Shown in pieces: positions 1-9,870 of a stretch of 38,821 nt of DNA; position 1 is the stretch's first letter; each line of letters starts with the position of its first letter. Source of the DNA: an uncultured Clostridia bacterium (lineage in GTDB: Bacteria > Bacillota > Clostridia > Oscillospirales > Ruminococcaceae). The notes below the pieces were generated by a model. That model was not told the origin of the DNA. It did not search any database and worked only from the letters and a program-made list of their open reading frames with translations. The position numbers and the translations under genes were made by a program. Location: the NCBI GenBank assembly GCA_946545645.1, contig CAMNNQ010000132.1:1-38821 (forward strand), written 5' to 3'.

Positions 1-239
1 AAGGTCAGGTCACGGTAAGAACCTGCTATGACCAGCAGGATCGCCAGGATCGCAAATATGAAGTTGAAATAGGTGAAGATATTACCGGCGAGTATCTGCG
101 CGACGGATTTGGAAGGCGGTTTTACGGGCTTGTTGGTCATCCCTGCGGCGATCCTCTCTTCGACCTGCGCCGAGGTCAGACCGGTATCGGCCCCGGGGGA
201 GACTCTTTCTATGGGCACTCCCTGCTCATGCTTTTTCAT
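1..239 (-). CDS. P-type cation-transporting ATPase, N-terminal fragment (runs off window)
   Basis: Only the first 79 codons are present; the gene continues past the left edge. The start is the ATG at 239, preceded on the minus strand by AAGGAG about 9 nt upstream. The visible protein has a cytoplasmic head containing GLTSAQVEERIAAG, the usual start of the cation-ATPase N-terminal domain. A first membrane helix follows, rich in I, L and F (about residues 55-75). The catalytic DKTGT loop lies outside the window, so the ion cannot be assigned. Related clostridial enzymes of this type (HAD-IC family) transport Ca2+, Mg2+ or other cations. It has its own promoter (338-366) and a leader with a hairpin (279-310), and is divergent from the adhesin gene. 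Family assignment is likely; specificity is unknown. Confidence 0.75.
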   Translation of the reverse strand, partial: MKKHEQGVPIERVSPGADTGLTSAQVEERIAAGMTNKPVKPPSKSVAQILAGNIFTYFNFIFAILAILLVIAGSYRDLT

Positions 240-278
240 TATTTTACAACTCCTTTTCGGCTGGCTTATAGGTATCGC

Positions 279-310
279 GCCCGGAAACACGCCGGATCCT
301 GGTTCCGGGC
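279..310 (-). other. Inverted repeat in the leader of the P-type ATPase gene
   Basis: GCCCGGAA (279-286) and TTCCGGGC (303-310) form a perfect 8-bp stem around a 16-nt loop that itself contains GGATCC. It sits between the minus-strand promoter (-10 at 338-343) and the start at 239, so it would be in the 5' untranslated RNA. No U run follows, so it is not an obvious terminator. Confidence 0.4.
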
Positions 311-337
311 GGGCTCAATTCCGAAAGCACACCTTAC

Positions 338-366
338 ATTATAACGCTTTATCGCTGTTTTTGCAA
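338..366 (-). promoter_or_regulatory. Sigma-A promoter for the P-type ATPase gene
   Basis: On the minus strand TTGCAA (366-361) and TATAAT (343-338) are separated by 17 bp, a near-consensus housekeeping promoter. The start codon is about 90 nt downstream. Confidence 0.7.
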
Positions 367-381
367 GAGGCGGGAGAGCAT

Positions 382-423
382 TTCAGCAAAAAAATTATGA
401 GTATTTGTACTCATATTGCTGAA
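382..423. promoter_or_regulatory. Dyad symmetry upstream of the adhesin promoter (possible operator)
   Basis: ATGAGTA (397-403) and TACTCAT (408-414) are 7-bp arms around tttg. They are flanked by TTCAGCA (382-388) and TGCTGAA (417-423). The element lies about 30 bp upstream of the -35 at 450 and just behind the divergent ATPase promoter, a suitable place for an activator or repressor of either gene. No known factor is assigned. Confidence 0.4.
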
Positions 424-449
424 TTTGTTGACAAATTTGGACAGAAGTA

Positions 450-478
450 TTGACATTGTCTTTATAAAGAGGTATAAT
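450..478 (+). promoter_or_regulatory. Sigma-A promoter for the large adhesin
   Basis: TTGACA (450-455), a 17-bp spacer and TATAAT (473-478): a perfect consensus promoter. Transcription would start near 485, leaving a leader of about 64 nt before the ATG at 549. Confidence 0.85.
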
Positions 479-548
479 CTAATATGGATGCTTATCTGTT
501 CTATGGATGACCGACGGTAAGCAAATTTCTTATGAGAGGATGACGGAT

Positions 549-3500
549 ATGCTTAAAAGGCTTGGCAGTAGGATCCTAAGCGGCTTTGCAGCCATAGCTA
601 TGCTTTTAAGCGTGCCTGCGGGTGAGCTTTCCGCGTTTGCACAGGGAGATCCTTCTGCGCCCAAGGCTCATACTGTACCTGTTTTCGATATAGATGTCAG
701 ATCCGGAGCAGAGTATTACGAGACTTATCAGCCCGATATCGGAGACCCTCTTGAGGGCGGAGTTTATGTCTGGAAAGCCGACAAGCCGACTGAAGGGCAT
801 AAGTTTGTATACAACATAAAGCTCTCTGTTTCCGGCGAGGGCGCTACCGACATCAAGCCCGATGATATGTCCGAAGGTGACTTCCAGAGATGCAAGGAGG
901 CTGTCGCTGAGGAAGGGTTCATCAGGATAACCGTTCCGGCACATATCTTCAAGCTAAGAGGGCAGGATGCTCCCGGAATAGCCGATTCCGCAGGGGTATA
1001 TCCTGACGATATCGAAATGCCTGTTCCGAGGAAGGACGAAGTTCCTTTCAAGATAGTTGACGGCAAGAAGGTATATTCCACAGACCATGATTTCGTTTAC
1101 GAATACGATGCGGACACCGACAGCTATGTTATCTACAACATCAGACCGGTATCTTCCGGTGTCGTTTACGAGTTGCCCATAGCTTATACGCTGAACAACA
1201 AGACCTGGGATTACCAGGACCTCGAGCCTTCCGAGGCCTGCCATGCTTCTGTATCCATAAAGAGCTGGCCCAAGAACGGCTCTCCCGATGTTGTTAAATA
1301 TGTCGAGAAGGAAAGCCGCAGCATACCTCTCTATATCGACACTCATGCAGACCTTACCGGGCTCTCCAAAAGAGCGGAGAAGGCTCTGCTCTCTGCTGAG
1401 GAGACAGAGTCGGCCACCGGTCTTACCGGGCTCGACCCGAATTACAGCTACACTGTATGGTCGCTGACAACGGATGTGAGCAATGTTACTCAGGCTTACA
1501 ACCTCCGTATGAACGATGTCCCCAATGCTCTGACGGGCAAGGACAAGAACGGCAGACAGTATACCATTCCCGGCGAGGTTGTCGCAGTGAAATTCGGAAA
1601 CGGCAACTATGTTCCTGTCGGGACTGATGGCTATGACCTTTCTCCCAGACTTACCGCTTCGGGAAAAAGGACGGATTATGTCCTTGTAAAATACCCCAAT
1701 GCGAGCGGCGACGGGCATGACGGTGTCGATGACATTAAAAATGCTCCCAGGACGGGAACGTATAAGGCGACCAACACCGCAGATATGACCCTTATCCCTG
1801 CCGACGGCAAGGATAACGAACAGACCAAGTCCACCACAGCATCCTTCGGCATCGAGCTGCGCGACCCGAGCTGGCATCCTGTCGAGACCAGCTATACATC
1901 CACCAAGTCCGGTCTTTACAACAGCGGAAAGTCCAAAGTCACCGGGCCTTCCAATGTCACCAGCTACGAGATGCAGAACATCATCGAGGGCAAGAGCATA
2001 TCCGGGCTCAAGTTCCTCAGCGAGGTCACTGCTCACGCTTACGGCATGACTGTTGACAACCTCAACGATCTGCTGGAGGATATAGTCATCCTGGAGGACG
2101 GCAGCGATATCGTCACCATCCAGGCAGGCCCCAGCGATTATGTGTTCGATAAGAACGACCCTGCGCATTATACAGTAAACCATTATGACGCAGGCAGAGT
2201 GAATGTTACTGAATCGGTCGTAAAGGATATCCCGGAGCAGTTCGCAGGCCTTGACACTCTGGATACTGTAACCATGCAGAGGATCTTCGGCCTTGACGCG
2301 GCGGAAAACTATTTCGGACAGAAGAACCTGGATTATGTCTTTACAGACGACTCCCTGTCTCTGACAGATAAGTTCAAGGACCAGCAGATAGAGGACTATA
2401 TGCTGGAGGAAGATGATTACAGGATCGACACGGTAGCCTTTACCTACAATGTCAGAAACTGCAAATATATGGATCATGACGACATCGGCGGAGAGGATAT
2501 GATCTTCGTCGAGAGCGAGCTCAATGAGGATCTTTCGGCTGATCCGGAAGACAACAGGATCTATTTCTATACCAGCAACGACGGCTATACCGATCCTGTC
2601 GCCTATTACGACCGCGCGGAGAACAAGACCTATAAGCTGAACGACAGCATCGTAAGAACAGTTACTCCGGAAGCCCTGTATTTCAGGCCCGATGCCGAAG
2701 TCAAGGGCTATCAGGTAAGGGCCAGCAACAAGTATTTCTTCATACAGCTCAACACCACCCCCAGCATCACTCTTTATCCTACCGAGAAGGTACACGGTTG
2801 GATGGACGGTATCGCCAGCAGGACCGATACCGTGGCTCAGGGGACGGCTCCCAAGACCGGCCTCAAGAATACCGCAAACTGGGAGGTCTATAACGGCGAT
2901 ACCAGGATATATGACAAGACCATCAGCGGAACTGATTATATCGCACAGATAGAGCGCAAATCCAAGAAATCCAAGGTAGCCCTCGGCGAGAGGACTTCCT
3001 TTACAGGCCGGGACGGTAACGTTTACAAGAGCATGAACGATCCGCTCCATTCCCAGTATCAGCTTGCCTGGAGGATAGATGTCTCGGAGACCGCCAGCGG
3101 TATCGAGGATGCCAACGGCCAGATAGGGACTAATGTCCCCGTTGCACAGCAATCGGGCGTATTTTACGATCTGCTGCCCACCAACAGCGATATCATTGAG
3201 GGAAGCGTAAATGTCTATGTCGATCTCGACGGAGAAGTCGGAGTCGGTGCGCCGCAGGCGCTGGCGCCCTCCGAGTTTGAAGTCCTCCCGAGAGAGGATG
3301 ACCACGCAGGCTCCGGAAAGAAGCTGCTGACTATCAAGGTCAACGCTCCCTGCAAGAAGAAATATACTGTCACCTATGTCACAATACATTCTCACGCGGA
3401 TATCCAGGACTACGGCCCTATCGCTCTGAACAGTATGGCTTACCAGACCGGAAACGAGTCTATCGGCAACGGCTACCCCGACAACGGCGGAGACCACGCT

Positions 3501-6500
3501 ATCTCTATGTCGGAGTTTATGACCGACCTCGACCCGGATAACAACGGCGCGAAGAGATTTATCTATGCTGAGTGTACAGAAGATATCCTGGCGCTGTTCC
3601 CGAAGTCTTCGGGTATCTTTAAAAAGGTATCTACCGCCAGCGACCCGACCTATTCCAAGAGCGCCGTCGTCCGCGGGACTACCGACAGCACCGGAGCTCC
3701 TGTCGGGGAGACCTATACCTACAGCATCAGGATGAAGAACGACTCTTCCACCAATGCCAGCGATATAGCGATCCTCGATTCCATTGAAAACTACCGCACA
3801 CCGACAGGCCAGACAGAACCGATAAACTACGGTATCGACCGCGACCGCGATTGGCACGGTACTGTCAGGAGATTCGATCTCTCGACTGTTGAGGAGAAGA
3901 TCGTCAAGGCGGGAAGACCTGCCAGCGACCTCAAGCTGATGCTCTATATCAGCGACGATGTGGACACCGATGTTGTCGATCTGTCAGCCGAGGCCTATTC
4001 CGACCCGGATGACAGACAGTATCTGCTCCGAAAGATACTGGGGCTGGATACCTCTGAGAGCGGGGCTCAGCTCACTCCGGAGGAGAAAGCCGAGTATGAT
4101 GCTCTGGCACTTAAATGGGTAGTTGTCCCGGACTGGAGGAATCTGCCCGGCGACGATCTTGAAAAGGTAACAGCCTTTATCGTCTACACAGGAGAGCAGT
4201 TCATGCTCCCGAAGGACGACAGCATTTCCTTCAAGGTCAGTATGCAGGCTCCCGATTATGTCAACTACGACGAGGAGGCACTGAAGCCGGAAGAGGGCAA
4301 GTATCTTCTCAAGCCTACTACTTATAATAATGTATACCGTTCCTTCAGAACATCTCCCGCCGGCGCAGCAGGCGAAAATGTCAACAAGATCTATTTCTAC
4401 ACCCACTATGACTATACCCAGGTGAAATACACCACCGTCGGGACACTGAAATTCATTAAGACCGACCGTGTCTCCGGGGAGCCGATACCGGGAGTCAAGT
4501 TCAGCCTTTCCGGTATCTCCGATTTCGGAACAGCCTATGACGAGACTCTTATCTCCGATACGGCGGGCTATGTAACATTCTTCAACCTTGAGCGCGGCAC
4601 CTATACTCTCACAGAGAGCATTGCCGATCCGGATCATATCGTCGATACCGAGCCCAAGACGGTCAAGGTCGATATGGTCGGCGGTGTAACTATCGTTACT
4701 ATGGACGGAGCTCCTATGCCGACTGTCCAGAACGGCGATTATGATTTCCCCAACGAGAGAAGATATCACGGCGACCTTGTTTTCAGGAAAGCTGACAGCT
4801 TATCGGACAAGGGCGCAGGCGGAGCTGTGTTCAGATTGCAGGGGCTCTCTGACCACAACACAGAATACGACCTCACAGCGGAGAGCGCTCCGGACGGAAC
4901 AGTCATATTCAGCGATATCGAAAAGGGAACATATACGCTTACGGAGATACAGTCGCCCGCGGGATATCTGCCGCCTTCGGAGAATGTGTATAATGTCACT
5001 TCTGTCGGCGAGCAGACGCTGATATTCAAGATCAGCGGCGAGAATGCAAGAACTGTTGACGGAGATATCACTATCGGGAACGAGCCTATGGGGACCATGT
5101 CCTTACAGAAGCAGGATTCCATCACCGGAGACTTCCTGGACGACGCCAAGTTCGTACTGACAGCCACCGGCGACGCCGCCGACAAGCTGGACAGATTCGA
5201 CGCCTATATCCGGGAGCTCAACCCCGGGCTGACAGACGCCGAGTATGAGGCTATCACCGGCTGGAAGAAGACCGGCGGCGTATGGACTCAGACTATCGAC
5301 AACTCCAATTCCGCTGTTGAGGGCATCTACGACTTCAAGAACCTGCCCTGCGGAGTATACTCTCTCTCTGAGGAGAGAGCCCCTGCGGGCTACGATCCTA
5401 TCGATGATCTGGACGTCAGCGTCGATTACAACGGCACCGCTAAGAAGGTAGTCACCTCCTTCACCTCCGGAACAGAGGGCAAGGACTACGACTATATCGC
5501 AATAATCGGCGACAAGGATACTACCTGCTCGGCTGCGGAGGCCAAGTATCAGCGCATCTACAACAACGAAAACTTTGAGAGCCCCAAGACTGTCTTTAAG
5601 TCCTGGGTGGGCAACATCAAGGACAGCGTAAAGCCGCCCTTCTTCCCCTCCATGCACCTGAGCTCCGACAAGCCCCAGGGCGGCGGGGTAAAGACGGTGA
5701 CTATAGGCACGCTGCTGAAAGAACAGATCGCGCTTCACAAGTCCGCATTCAAGGGTTTTGAGAGAGACGATACGATAATCGATACTGAGAATAAATTTGA
5801 GTCGGAAGATTCGTCCTTCGGCGAGGAAGGGCATTTCTACTTCAAGTGGGATGCGTCCACCGGAAAGATGAAATGGGCTACAGATGCGGCAATAGTTCAT
5901 ATGCCGCAGGATTGCAGCGGATTGTTCCAGGGCTGCACAGCTCTGCAAAACACCTTCAGCCTTGAAGCCTTTGATTTCAGCAGAGTCACCAACATGGACA
6001 ATATGTTCAACGGCTGCACAAATCTCACCGAGATAAAGTTCCCGGAGGAGCTGGATACAGGCAATCTGACCTCTATGTCCGGGACATTCAATGGGTGTAC
6101 GAAGCTGGCTGCTCTTGATCTGAGCAAATTCAACACATCAAACGTCACTAAGATGGACAGCCTGTTCAAGAATTGTACGGCAATGACGACGACTCTTGAT
6201 CTCAGGAGCTTTGAGACAGGAAATGTTACAACATTCGAGAGTATGTTTGAAGGCATGAAAAATGTAAAGAACATACTGCTTGACCATACAAAGTTTACTG
6301 CTGCCGAGAATGTGACGACAGTAGCAGCGATGTTCAAGGGATGCGAGAATCTGAACGGCATTGATCTGAGAGGCTTCGGAAACTGCACCAATCTTGAGAG
6401 TATGGAAAACTGGTTCTATAACGGAAAACGTCTTACATACATTGACCTGAGTAATTTCAGCACAACTACTACTCTGCGTAATATCAAGGGTATGTTCTAT

Positions 6501-9338
6501 TACAACGGTCAGGCTTTGTCCGGCAATCCGGGTACAAATACAGGTACAAGAGTCTTCGGAAAAGGCGTGTGGCTGTTTGCTGATGATGCTGCTTATAATT
6601 ATGATGCTGTTAACTGGATGCGTGTAAACCTGTATGGAATAATGTATAAGAACGCTGCGGAGGACGGAAACCCCGGTAACCCGGTCTTCTCCCTCGAGCA
6701 CGCCCGTATGCATTTTAGAGTTGAGTATGAAAATCCGCCTCATACCACAGGTTCTGGAACAAACCTGAGAACCACAGGAGGATATTTCAATCCCGCTTAT
6801 GTTGAGGGAACAACAGACTATACCCCCAGTAATTATTCGGACGTCTACAGAACATGGGCGCTGTCAACCTACGGTTCGCTCCCGACAAACAGCACTCAGA
6901 ATGTCAGTCCGAATGCAAATGCTCTGTTCGCACCTCTGAACTCTGTTCCCAAGGCAGCCACCCGCTCCACCCCCGGCTATACCGGATTTGAGGTCAGAGA
7001 GACCGTTGACTACGAGGACGATGAGACCTTCGCAGTCGAGAAAAATCTGGGCAAGAGCTCCTATTCCTTTGAGTATACCACCGATACAGCCGGCACCGAT
7101 AACGGCGACGGCACCTATACCGTTCCCGAGACCCTTGTCCTGACGGTGAAGACCGTTGTGGAAAAGGAGGGCGGCGGCTATCAGCTGGAGGTCAGGAAGT
7201 ACGATTATACCGCAGAGCCCGGCCTTACCGCCACCTGGAGCAAGGTGGGCGAGGGCGATAACCTCTGGCGCTGCGATATGAAGGTAAACGATGCAGAGGA
7301 CAGCTTCTTCTGCTGGGAGGATAAGGTCAACGGCTACAACAGCTCCAACCTCAAGCAGGAGCCCCTCATCACTGAGGGAAGCACCGATACTCCCGTTATC
7401 ACCAACTCCAACACAGCTGTGCCTGTCGGAAAGCTGGAGCTCAGAAAAACAGTTGATGATCTGATAACCGAGAGATTCTACGAGGACAGATTCTGGTTCA
7501 AGGTAACTATGAAGAACCCGGACAATTCTCCCTATAATGTCCTGCCCTTTGACGGGAACGGTGTCGCTTACTTCGAGATCAAGCCCAATGTGGCTGCGGA
7601 TGACGAGAAGAACAGGACGATCATCAAAGGCATTCCCGCCGGATGCAAATACACTGTCGAGGAAGTCGATGAGGACGGACACCCGATGCCGGAAGGCTTC
7701 ACCAAACTGACTGCCGGCGAGATCCCAGGAACTATCGACGCTGACACAGCCACCGTTGACAACACCTCTCTGGCGGAGATCGAGAACGAGCTGGAAAGAT
7801 GCGATCTTACCGTCCGCAAGAAGGTATCGCTGTTAAGAAAGAACGAGCTGGGTGAGACCAGATTTTCCGGCTCCAGCGATTCAACTGATCCTGCTGTGCT
7901 TGCAGATTACGATATGAAGAAGTGGATGAACGAGAGCTTCGATCTCTACTTCACCTTCACCAACCTTGAAAAGGAAAAGGAGTACACCATCGAAAAGAAC
8001 GGTGTCGCTCTGGAGAATAAGCTCGTAGGAAGCAAGAACACCGCGACCACAACGATCATCCTCTCTGTCAAGGCGAATGACGAGATCGTCATAAAAGGGC
8101 TGCCGAAGTCTACGGCCTATACGGTAACGGAAGTCAAGGCGCACAATGACGACGAGACCACGACCTATGATGTCGAGTACACGCAGAACAGCAGCACGAC
8201 AGCAGGTAGCTATGAAGTCCCGGAGAAGGCGCTGGAGGCCAACGACACGCTGGAATTCCACAACAAGAAGACCACCGTTAAGCCGGACACCGTAAATATC
8301 TCGGTAAAGAAAGAATGGTACGATGAGAACGGGAATAAAGTCACCGTTACGGAAGACAGTATCACCACAGGCGGCGTTACCGTGCCGAACTCTGAGTATC
8401 CATCCTTCCTGAAGGTCTATCTCGGAAGAGCTCTCAAATATGAGGCCGACGGTATCGTTTACTATCTCGACCCGGACACCGCATACTCAAGCTGCAGCCT
8501 TAATGAGAACAGCATCGATGAGGACGGAGACTGGGTATACACCTTTGAGGATCTTCCCAAATCCGGAACTGTCATGACCGACCACGGTATGCAGATCTGC
8601 GAATATGTTTACTACCTCCGCGAGGTGCTCCCCATCGGATTTGAAAACATCAACTCGGCTGCGGATCTCCAGAATATCGGAGAGGACAGCTACTATGTTG
8701 CCAGCCTCAAGGAGAACAGCACCACAGAGTTCGCGTTCACCTTCAAGAACAAGAGAGAACCTTCCTACACGCTCTCTGTCGGCAAGAAGGTAGTCGGGAA
8801 TATGGCGAATATGACCCAGAGCTTTGTCTTTGACATCACCTTACTTAACCCTGACGGCACTCCTCTTCGCGGCACCGGCCTTGATATAGTCTTTACGGAC
8901 TGGACAGAAGAAGAGCGGGGCATCAACGCTGCTGACGGCGGCTACTGGCGTAAGAGAACTTACACCATCGAGAACGGAACTGTCAGCATCAGCCTGCCGC
9001 ACGGCAAGAAGGCCACTTTCCTGAGCCTGCCCAGCGAGATCAGCTATACCATACGCGAAAGGCAGGAAGGCAGCGAGAACTATACCGTCAGATCCGGAGT
9101 ATATACCGGACAGATCTCGGAAGTCGATCATGATGATCTGACAGTCGGCAGGAATGTTGAAGGCTACCTCACAGCAAATACGGATTGCCTGTATATCAAC
9201 GACTGCTCGGTAACACTGCCGACAGGAGTCGAGATACCGGCAGCGGCTCCGGTCGGAGCTGCAATAGGATGCCTTATCGCACTGGCCGCACTCTACTATG
9301 TAAGAAGCAGGCGCAGAGACGAGGCAGAAGAACAATAA
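549..9338 (+). CDS. Giant sortase-anchored surface adhesin with SpaA/Cna-B, DUF285 and further Cna-B-like modules (2929 aa)
   Basis: The chosen start (ATG 549) has GAGAGG 9 nt upstream; the in-frame ATGs at 507 and 540 are less well placed. A signal peptide covers about residues 1-32. Residues about 33-1290 form a long extracellular region that I do not recognise, with a DUF11-like stretch near 1030-1095. Three SpaA/Cna-B modules follow at about 1298-1390, 1408-1510 and 1515-1650, with E-box motifs such as TLTEIQSPAGY and lysines (FIKTD, FRKAD, LQKQD) expected to form isopeptide bonds. A DUF285 block (about 1778-1988) repeats MFNGCTNL-type units. More Cna-B/DUF7601-like modules start near 2295, 2417, 2583 and 2740. 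The C-terminus has TLPTG (2889-2893), a hydrophobic helix and RSRRR, a cell-wall sorting signal. TLPTG resembles the (E/Q/V)VPTG motifs used by class B pilus sortases, and such a sortase is encoded at 20331. Role in adhesion is inferred from the family. Confidence 0.88.
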   Translation: MLKRLGSRILSGFAAIAMLLSVPAGELSAFAQGDPSAPKAHTVPVFDIDVRSGAEYYETYQPDIGDPLEGGVYVWKADKPTEGHKFVYNIKLSVSGEGATDIKPDDMSEGDFQRCKEAVAEEGFIRITVPAHIFKLRGQDAPGIADSAGVYPDDIEMPVPRKDEVPFKIVDGKKVYSTDHDFVYEYDADTDSYVIYNIRPVSSGVVYELPIAYTLNNKTWDYQDLEPSEACHASVSIKSWPKNGSPDVVKYVEKESRSIPLYIDTHADLTGLSKRAEKALLSAEETESATGLTGLDPNYSYTVWSLTTDVSNVTQAYNLRMNDVPNALTGKDKNGRQYTIPGEVVAVKFGNGNYVPVGTDGYDLSPRLTASGKRTDYVLVKYPNASGDGHDGVDDIKNAPRTGTYKATNTADMTLIPADGKDNEQTKSTTASFGIELRDPSWHPVETSYTSTKSGLYNSGKSKVTGPSNVTSYEMQNIIEGKSISGLKFLSEVTAHAYGMTVDNLNDLLEDIVILEDGSDIVTIQAGPSDYVFDKNDPAHYTVNHYDAGRVNVTESVVKDIPEQFAGLDTLDTVTMQRIFGLDAAENYFGQKNLDYVFTDDSLSLTDKFKDQQIEDYMLEEDDYRIDTVAFTYNVRNCKYMDHDDIGGEDMIFVESELNEDLSADPEDNRIYFYTSNDGYTDPVAYYDRAENKTYKLNDSIVRTVTPEALYFRPDAEVKGYQVRASNKYFFIQLNTTPSITLYPTEKVHGWMDGIASRTDTVAQGTAPKTGLKNTANWEVYNGDTRIYDKTISGTDYIAQIERKSKKSKVALGERTSFTGRDGNVYKSMNDPLHSQYQLAWRIDVSETASGIEDANGQIGTNVPVAQQSGVFYDLLPTNSDIIEGSVNVYVDLDGEVGVGAPQALAPSEFEVLPREDDHAGSGKKLLTIKVNAPCKKKYTVTYVTIHSHADIQDYGPIALNSMAYQTGNESIGNGYPDNGGDHAISMSEFMTDLDPDNNGAKRFIYAECTEDILALFPKSSGIFKKVSTASDPTYSKSAVVRGTTDSTGAPVGETYTYSIRMKNDSSTNASDIAILDSIENYRTPTGQTEPINYGIDRDRDWHGTVRRFDLSTVEEKIVKAGRPASDLKLMLYISDDVDTDVVDLSAEAYSDPDDRQYLLRKILGLDTSESGAQLTPEEKAEYDALALKWVVVPDWRNLPGDDLEKVTAFIVYTGEQFMLPKDDSISFKVSMQAPDYVNYDEEALKPEEGKYLLKPTTYNNVYRSFRTSPAGAAGENVNKIYFYTHYDYTQVKYTTVGTLKFIKTDRVSGEPIPGVKFSLSGISDFGTAYDETLISDTAGYVTFFNLERGTYTLTESIADPDHIVDTEPKTVKVDMVGGVTIVTMDGAPMPTVQNGDYDFPNERRYHGDLVFRKADSLSDKGAGGAVFRLQGLSDHNTEYDLTAESAPDGTVIFSDIEKGTYTLTEIQSPAGYLPPSENVYNVTSVGEQTLIFKISGENARTVDGDITIGNEPMGTMSLQKQDSITGDFLDDAKFVLTATGDAADKLDRFDAYIRELNPGLTDAEYEAITGWKKTGGVWTQTIDNSNSAVEGIYDFKNLPCGVYSLSEERAPAGYDPIDDLDVSVDYNGTAKKVVTSFTSGTEGKDYDYIAIIGDKDTTCSAAEAKYQRIYNNENFESPKTVFKSWVGNIKDSVKPPFFPSMHLSSDKPQGGGVKTVTIGTLLKEQIALHKSAFKGFERDDTIIDTENKFESEDSSFGEEGHFYFKWDASTGKMKWATDAAIVHMPQDCSGLFQGCTALQNTFSLEAFDFSRVTNMDNMFNGCTNLTEIKFPEELDTGNLTSMSGTFNGCTKLAALDLSKFNTSNVTKMDSLFKNCTAMTTTLDLRSFETGNVTTFESMFEGMKNVKNILLDHTKFTAAENVTTVAAMFKGCENLNGIDLRGFGNCTNLESMENWFYNGKRLTYIDLSNFSTTTTLRNIKGMFYYNGQALSGNPGTNTGTRVFGKGVWLFADDAAYNYDAVNWMRVNLYGIMYKNAAEDGNPGNPVFSLEHARMHFRVEYENPPHTTGSGTNLRTTGGYFNPAYVEGTTDYTPSNYSDVYRTWALSTYGSLPTNSTQNVSPNANALFAPLNSVPKAATRSTPGYTGFEVRETVDYEDDETFAVEKNLGKSSYSFEYTTDTAGTDNGDGTYTVPETLVLTVKTVVEKEGGGYQLEVRKYDYTAEPGLTATWSKVGEGDNLWRCDMKVNDAEDSFFCWEDKVNGYNSSNLKQEPLITEGSTDTPVITNSNTAVPVGKLELRKTVDDLITERFYEDRFWFKVTMKNPDNSPYNVLPFDGNGVAYFEIKPNVAADDEKNRTIIKGIPAGCKYTVEEVDEDGHPMPEGFTKLTAGEIPGTIDADTATVDNTSLAEIENELERCDLTVRKKVSLLRKNELGETRFSGSSDSTDPAVLADYDMKKWMNESFDLYFTFTNLEKEKEYTIEKNGVALENKLVGSKNTATTTIILSVKANDEIVIKGLPKSTAYTVTEVKAHNDDETTTYDVEYTQNSSTTAGSYEVPEKALEANDTLEFHNKKTTVKPDTVNISVKKEWYDENGNKVTVTEDSITTGGVTVPNSEYPSFLKVYLGRALKYEADGIVYYLDPDTAYSSCSLNENSIDEDGDWVYTFEDLPKSGTVMTDHGMQICEYVYYLREVLPIGFENINSAADLQNIGEDSYYVASLKENSTTEFAFTFKNKREPSYTLSVGKKVVGNMANMTQSFVFDITLLNPDGTPLRGTGLDIVFTDWTEEERGINAADGGYWRKRTYTIENGTVSISLPHGKKATFLSLPSEISYTIRERQEGSENYTVRSGVYTGQISEVDHDDLTVGRNVEGYLTANTDCLYINDCSVTLPTGVEIPAAAPVGAAIGCLIALAALYYVRSRRRDEAEEQ

Positions 9339-9343
9339 GACCG

Positions 9344-9377
9344 GGCCCGGGGAGCGGAGCAGCTTCCCGGGCCTTTT
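9344..9377 (+). terminator. Rho-independent terminator after the adhesin gene
   Basis: GGCCCGGG (9344-9351) pairs with CCCGGGCC (9366-9373) and is followed by TTTT. It lies directly after the stop at 9338. Confidence 0.8.
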
Positions 9378-9447
9378 CGGGCGGAATTTCTAATTCAGGC
9401 AGCGCTGCACAGCAAATGTGCGGTATTGCCTTTACGGAGGATACTAT

Positions 9448-9870
9448 ATGAAGATCATGGCGGTTGATTACGGAGATGTACGCACAGGGCTGGCTGTCTG
9501 CGACAGGACAGAATTTCTCGCATCTCCTATCGGGACGATCGAGGAGCGGAATATGCAGTTCCTGGCAATGAAGGTCGCACACATGGCGGAGCAGTATGAG
9601 GTCGGAGAGATCGTAGTCGGGCTGCCGCTGAATATGAACGGCTCAAAGGGGCCGAGAGCGGAAAAGTGCGAAGCCTTCGTTGGGCTGCTCTCGAACTTTA
9701 CAGAGCTGCCTGTGAATATGTGGGATGAACGCTCGACAACGGTCTCGGCCCACAATATCCTGAATGAGACCAATGTAAGGGGCAAGAAGCGCAAGGAGGT
9801 AGTCGATACCGTCGCGGCGACAGTAATACTGGAGGCTTATCTTGAATACAGAAGAAAGAATAAACAGTGA
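9448..9870 (+). CDS. ruvX: Holliday junction resolvase-like RuvX/YqgF (140 aa)
   Basis: This is an RNase H-fold protein of the YqgF family, implicated in 16S pre-rRNA 5'-end processing and described as a putative Holliday junction resolvase; it acts in the cytoplasm. The N-terminal strand carries the metal-binding Asp in AVDYG (D7). The VVGLP motif, the WDERSTT motif and a C-terminal VDTVAATVIL helix with the last acidic residue are all present, and 140 residues is the usual family length. The start at ATG 9448 has GGAGG 7 nt upstream; an earlier in-frame ATG (9418) lacks this. Its 3' end overlaps the next gene by 29 bp, which suggests co-translation. Confidence 0.92.
   Translation: MKIMAVDYGDVRTGLAVCDRTEFLASPIGTIEERNMQFLAMKVAHMAEQYEVGEIVVGLPLNMNGSKGPRAEKCEAFVGLLSNFTELPVNMWDERSTTVSAHNILNETNVRGKKRKEVVDTVAATVILEAYLEYRRKNKQ

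Noticed and set aside
954-3857. 967-codon open frame on the minus strand within the adhesin gene
   Set aside because: It lies antisense to a protein with a clear signal peptide and domains, has no ribosome-binding site and no recognisable motif; long antisense frames arise here from the codon usage of the real gene.
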